DNA of 64,000 bases from contig JAEXSP010000027.1 of assembly GCA_023453795.1 (NCBI GenBank), positions 1-64,000 of the forward strand, in the 5' to 3' direction. The notes below the pieces were generated by a model. It ran no database searches and was not told where the DNA came from. It saw only the letters and a list, made by a program, of their open reading frames with translations. The first letter of the stretch is position 1, and the number at the start of each line of letters is the position of its first letter. Positions 61,431-64,000 of this stretch are shown here, piece after piece. This DNA is from Bacillota bacterium. Its GTDB lineage: Bacteria; Bacillota; Clostridia; Acetivibrionales; JAEXSP01. A program made the translations under genes and the position numbers.

Positions 61431-64000
61431 ATGAGGAAAGTAATAAAAGGCTGTATTTCTGTAGTTTTATGTATTGCGGTAATGGTAACAAGTTATGCGG
61501 TACCCGTCAATATTTTTTCCAGTACTGCAGCGGCTGAATCCAGAGGAATAGTTGGAGATTTGGATGGCGATGGTGTAATAACAGGTATAGATTTTGCATT
61601 GATAAAGCAGTATTTAGTCGGGATGATTAAGGACTTTCCGGTGGAGGACGACCTATGGGCCGGAGATTTGGACGGAAGCGGAACAATTGATGCTTTGGAT
61701 TTTGCTTTAATGAAGCAATACCTGCTAAAAATGATTAAAGGTTTTCCGAAAGAACAGCCTACTGTACCTACCAACTTAACCTGTACAAGGAAAACGATGT
61801 CTTTGTTGGATCTGAAATGGGACTCTTCAACAGACAATAGCGGACAAGCATGTACATATGATATTCATTTGAAAAGCTTGGCGGATGGTCATAAATCGGT
61901 ATTTTCGACGGGTATGGTGCAGACCTCAATATTTGGATTAAACCCTGATACCTCATATGAAATTTTAGTATATGCGAAGAGTGTGTCAGGAAATGTTTCA
62001 ACAGCCAGCAATTTATTAACAGTTAAAACAAATAGTTTAGCTGAAGATACTGTTAACGCACAGACATTGCAGCTGAATGTACCGCTGGCTGGTTCTATAA
62101 ATAAGGTAGATTTTATATATTACAATTTTACACCTTCAGCGAACGGGACATATGATTTCTTTACAACTGGTTCGGATGGAACCTGCGGTAAATTGTATGA
62201 TAAAAATGGAGCAATGCTGGCTTATAAGAATAGTGACATTTCTAATTTTAAAATCTCATATAAACTAAAAGCAAATCTTACATACTACTTAATGGTAAGC
62301 TTAAGTGATTGGAATCAGTCACGGAGTTTTAATGTAAACGTAACAAAACAGCCACAAGCTAGTGAACCTGTATTCAGTCTTGCATCGGGTAGCTATGGTA
62401 CATCCCAAATGCTCGCAATCAGCTGTAATACTCCCGACGCTAAGATTTATTATACAATAAATGGAAACACACCTACAGAAAATGATTCTGTATATACTGT
62501 TCCAATACAAATAAACGGAAATATTACAATAAAAGCCTATGCGGTTCTGAATGGCATTCTGGACTCGGAAGTAAGCAGTGCAGTTTATACCATAGCGCCA
62601 AAAATGGACATGCCTGCAATTTATCCGGATACAGGCACGTATCATAATCCGGTTTCGGTAACTATAGGTTCTCTGACTTCAGGAGCAATCATAAGGTACA
62701 CACTGGACGGAACAACACCTACATCAATTTCGGCAAAATTCAGCGGACCAATTACCATAACAAATAGTGCAACTCTAAAAACATATGCATCGATGCCTGG
62801 AATGACTGATTCTGATATAGCTAGCGCAACATATACAATAATACCCAAAATTGAAGCTCCGGTTATTACAGGTGTATCAAACGGGGATGTCTATCTGGCA
62901 GCAGTGACTCCAGTCTGGAATGATATTACCGGAGCCTCAATAACCGCGACATTAAACGGTTCTCCATATACCCGCGGAACCCCTGTTGGTGCCGAGGGGG
63001 TATATACATTGATTGTAAAAGCTGAAGCAAACGGAATGACAAATCAGGCAGCTGCTGTATTTGCTGTTACATCTGAATCTGTAAGCTCTGTGAAAGTAAA
63101 CGGTCAGGAGGAATTCAAGAATGCACTGGTAAATAATTTAGCTGTTAAGGGAAAACAACTTATAATAACTTATAAGGGTGATACATCAAATATACCTCAA
63201 CTGATTGAAGCTGCGGTAAAAGATGCACTGGCAACAGACACTGATAAATATAAAGTCAAAAGTTACAGCTATAATTACGGTGGATATCAAGGAAATGCAA
63301 TGATCCTTCTATCTTTTGTATATGAAGATCCGGAACAAGGAGTTAGTACAATTGAAGAAATCAAAACAAAGCTGATAGAAGGCTTAATAGTTAAGTCTAC
63401 ACTGATATCTCTTAAGTACTCCGGTGACATGACTGATTTTTCTAATAAATTAGATGCCTTAATAAATGCTGCAATAAATGAAGAGCCAAACAAGTATGAA
63501 GTATCTAATTGGCATGCTGCATATAGTGGGTATGAAGGATATGTCTCGGTTAAAGTCAGTTTTCAATATAAGCAGATTGAAGGAATAAGCACTATTGAAG
63601 GGATACAACCCAAACTTGTTGAAGGCTTGAAAGCAAACTCGGATCAAATTTCCGTAACTTATACCGGAGATACTGCCGATCTGGCCAATAAGTTAAATGA
63701 ACTACTGGCTTCAACATTAAACGGCGATCCTAACGGATATAATGTTTCTTCCAGGGGCTTCATCATTCAAGGAGAGACAGGCAAATTAACAATTGTGTTT
63801 ACCTTCAAGTATTACAGCGAGCCAACAGAGACGGTCAACACGATTGACGAAATCAAAGCAAAGCTGATAGAAGGCTTAATAGCCAAGACAACAAAAATAA
63901 CGCTGAAGTACACAGGAGATAGCACTGATTTAAGCAGCAAGCTGAGTGAAATGTTATCCTCTGTATTAAACGGGGATGAAAACAGGTATTACATAGCAAC
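61431..64000 (+). CDS. Secreted multi-domain protein with an N-terminal dockerin and long repeats, cut by the window end
   Basis: At least 856 aa; the frame is open to the last base. The ATG follows AAAAGGGG. The signal peptide spans 1-35. A type I dockerin is at about 38-104 (GDLDGDGVITGIDFALIKQY, GDLDGSGTIDALDFALMKQY), so it is N-terminal rather than C-terminal. Then come a fibronectin-III-like domain (105-203), a PPC-like domain (about 210-305), two chitobiase C-terminal-like Ig modules (PDAKIYYTINGNTPTENDSV; GAIIRYTLDGTTPTS) and an Ig-like spacer. From about residue 555 a unit of 80-90 residues repeats at least four times (IEEIKTKLIEGLIVKSTLIS...KYSGD...LINAAINEEPNKY). No enzyme domain is seen yet. 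It may be a cellulosomal cargo with unknown binding units. Confidence 0.8.
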   Translation, partial: MRKVIKGCISVVLCIAVMVTSYAVPVNIFSSTAAAESRGIVGDLDGDGVITGIDFALIKQYLVGMIKDFPVEDDLWAGDLDGSGTIDALDFALMKQYLLKMIKGFPKEQPTVPTNLTCTRKTMSLLDLKWDSSTDNSGQACTYDIHLKSLADGHKSVFSTGMVQTSIFGLNPDTSYEILVYAKSVSGNVSTASNLLTVKTNSLAEDTVNAQTLQLNVPLAGSINKVDFIYYNFTPSANGTYDFFTTGSDGTCGKLYDKNGAMLAYKNSDISNFKISYKLKANLTYYLMVSLSDWNQSRSFNVNVTKQPQASEPVFSLASGSYGTSQMLAISCNTPDAKIYYTINGNTPTENDSVYTVPIQINGNITIKAYAVLNGILDSEVSSAVYTIAPKMDMPAIYPDTGTYHNPVSVTIGSLTSGAIIRYTLDGTTPTSISAKFSGPITITNSATLKTYASMPGMTDSDIASATYTIIPKIEAPVITGVSNGDVYLAAVTPVWNDITGASITATLNGSPYTRGTPVGAEGVYTLIVKAEANGMTNQAAAVFAVTSESVSSVKVNGQEEFKNALVNNLAVKGKQLIITYKGDTSNIPQLIEAAVKDALATDTDKYKVKSYSYNYGGYQGNAMILLSFVYEDPEQGVSTIEEIKTKLIEGLIVKSTLISLKYSGDMTDFSNKLDALINAAINEEPNKYEVSNWHAAYSGYEGYVSVKVSFQYKQIEGISTIEGIQPKLVEGLKANSDQISVTYTGDTADLANKLNELLASTLNGDPNGYNVSSRGFIIQGETGKLTIVFTFKYYSEPTETVNTIDEIKAKLIEGLIAKTTKITLKYTGDSTDLSSKLSEMLSSVLNGDENRYYIA

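Overview
The window looks like chromosomal DNA from a low-GC, mesophilic cellulolytic Clostridium of the Ruminiclostridium (C. cellulolyticum / C. papyrosolvens) type. The basis is the set of secreted plant cell-wall enzymes with type I dockerins whose calcium loops carry Ala-Ile, Ala-Leu or Ala-Thr pairs: two GH9-CBM3c cellulases, a CE1-like esterase, and an N-terminal-dockerin scaffold-like protein. A GH26 mannanase and a GH10 xylanase remnant fit the same picture. The genus is an inference. No rRNA, tRNA, CRISPR array or intact prophage was seen.

Layout. 1-5.7 kb is a scarred accessory zone: an IS256-like end truncates a GH26 mannanase, a GH10 xylanase 5' fragment is fused out of frame to the 3' end of a beta-helix surface protein, and a visibly GC-rich subtilisin with three SLH domains follows. 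5.9-10.8 kb holds a large secreted lectin-like protein and an AgrA/AgrC-like two-component pair. 11.0-14.7 kb is an NAD-salvage operon: NrtR-type Nudix regulator, macrodomain, PnuC, and NadR fused to a Cys-rich DUF3795-like domain. 15.3-23.7 kb contains a DeoR-controlled catabolic operon (BtpA, FGGY kinase, SDR, APC permease) followed by a nucleotidyltransferase-fold protein, a metallophosphoesterase and an inositol-monophosphatase-like gene. 23.8-25.4 kb carries an aldo/keto reductase and a TetR regulator on the minus strand. 25.6-36.6 kb is a GntR-controlled nucleoside-type uptake and catabolism cluster: BMP lipoprotein, two-NBD ATPase, two permeases, isochorismatase-fold hydrolase, PfkB kinase, nucleoside phosphorylase, a second BtpA, an iron alcohol dehydrogenase and a stand-alone TrpA-like barrel.

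37.1-39.9 kb holds a Cys-rich membrane protein, a flavin-binding-fold protein, a zinc alcohol dehydrogenase and a tiny unannotated ORF. 40.3-43.0 kb is an AT-rich cassette pairing a four-helix membrane/coiled-coil protein of unknown function with a methyltransferase, and it ends in a repeat element that recurs at 44.66 kb. 43.2-51.5 kb is the cellulosomal block: esterase, MFS transporter and two GH9 cellulases. 51.8-53.6 kb holds ferritin and a FAD oxidoreductase. 53.6-55.9 kb holds a recombinase remnant, a PadR-controlled macrolide-type glycosyltransferase and a truncated RidA. 56.0-57.7 kb is an ECF sigma/anti-sigma pair. 57.8-61.2 kb is a UvrA-like ABC protein with a tandem-MerR regulator that appears to start at CTG. 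A dockerin protein runs off the right edge.

Best candidates for undescribed biology are the BtpA/TrpA-like nucleoside-type catabolic cluster (25.7-36.6 kb, with the sister BtpA operon at 15.4-21.1 kb) and the membrane-coiled-coil/methyltransferase cassette (40.3-43.0 kb). Domain and family names come from recognising motifs by eye. No database search was run.
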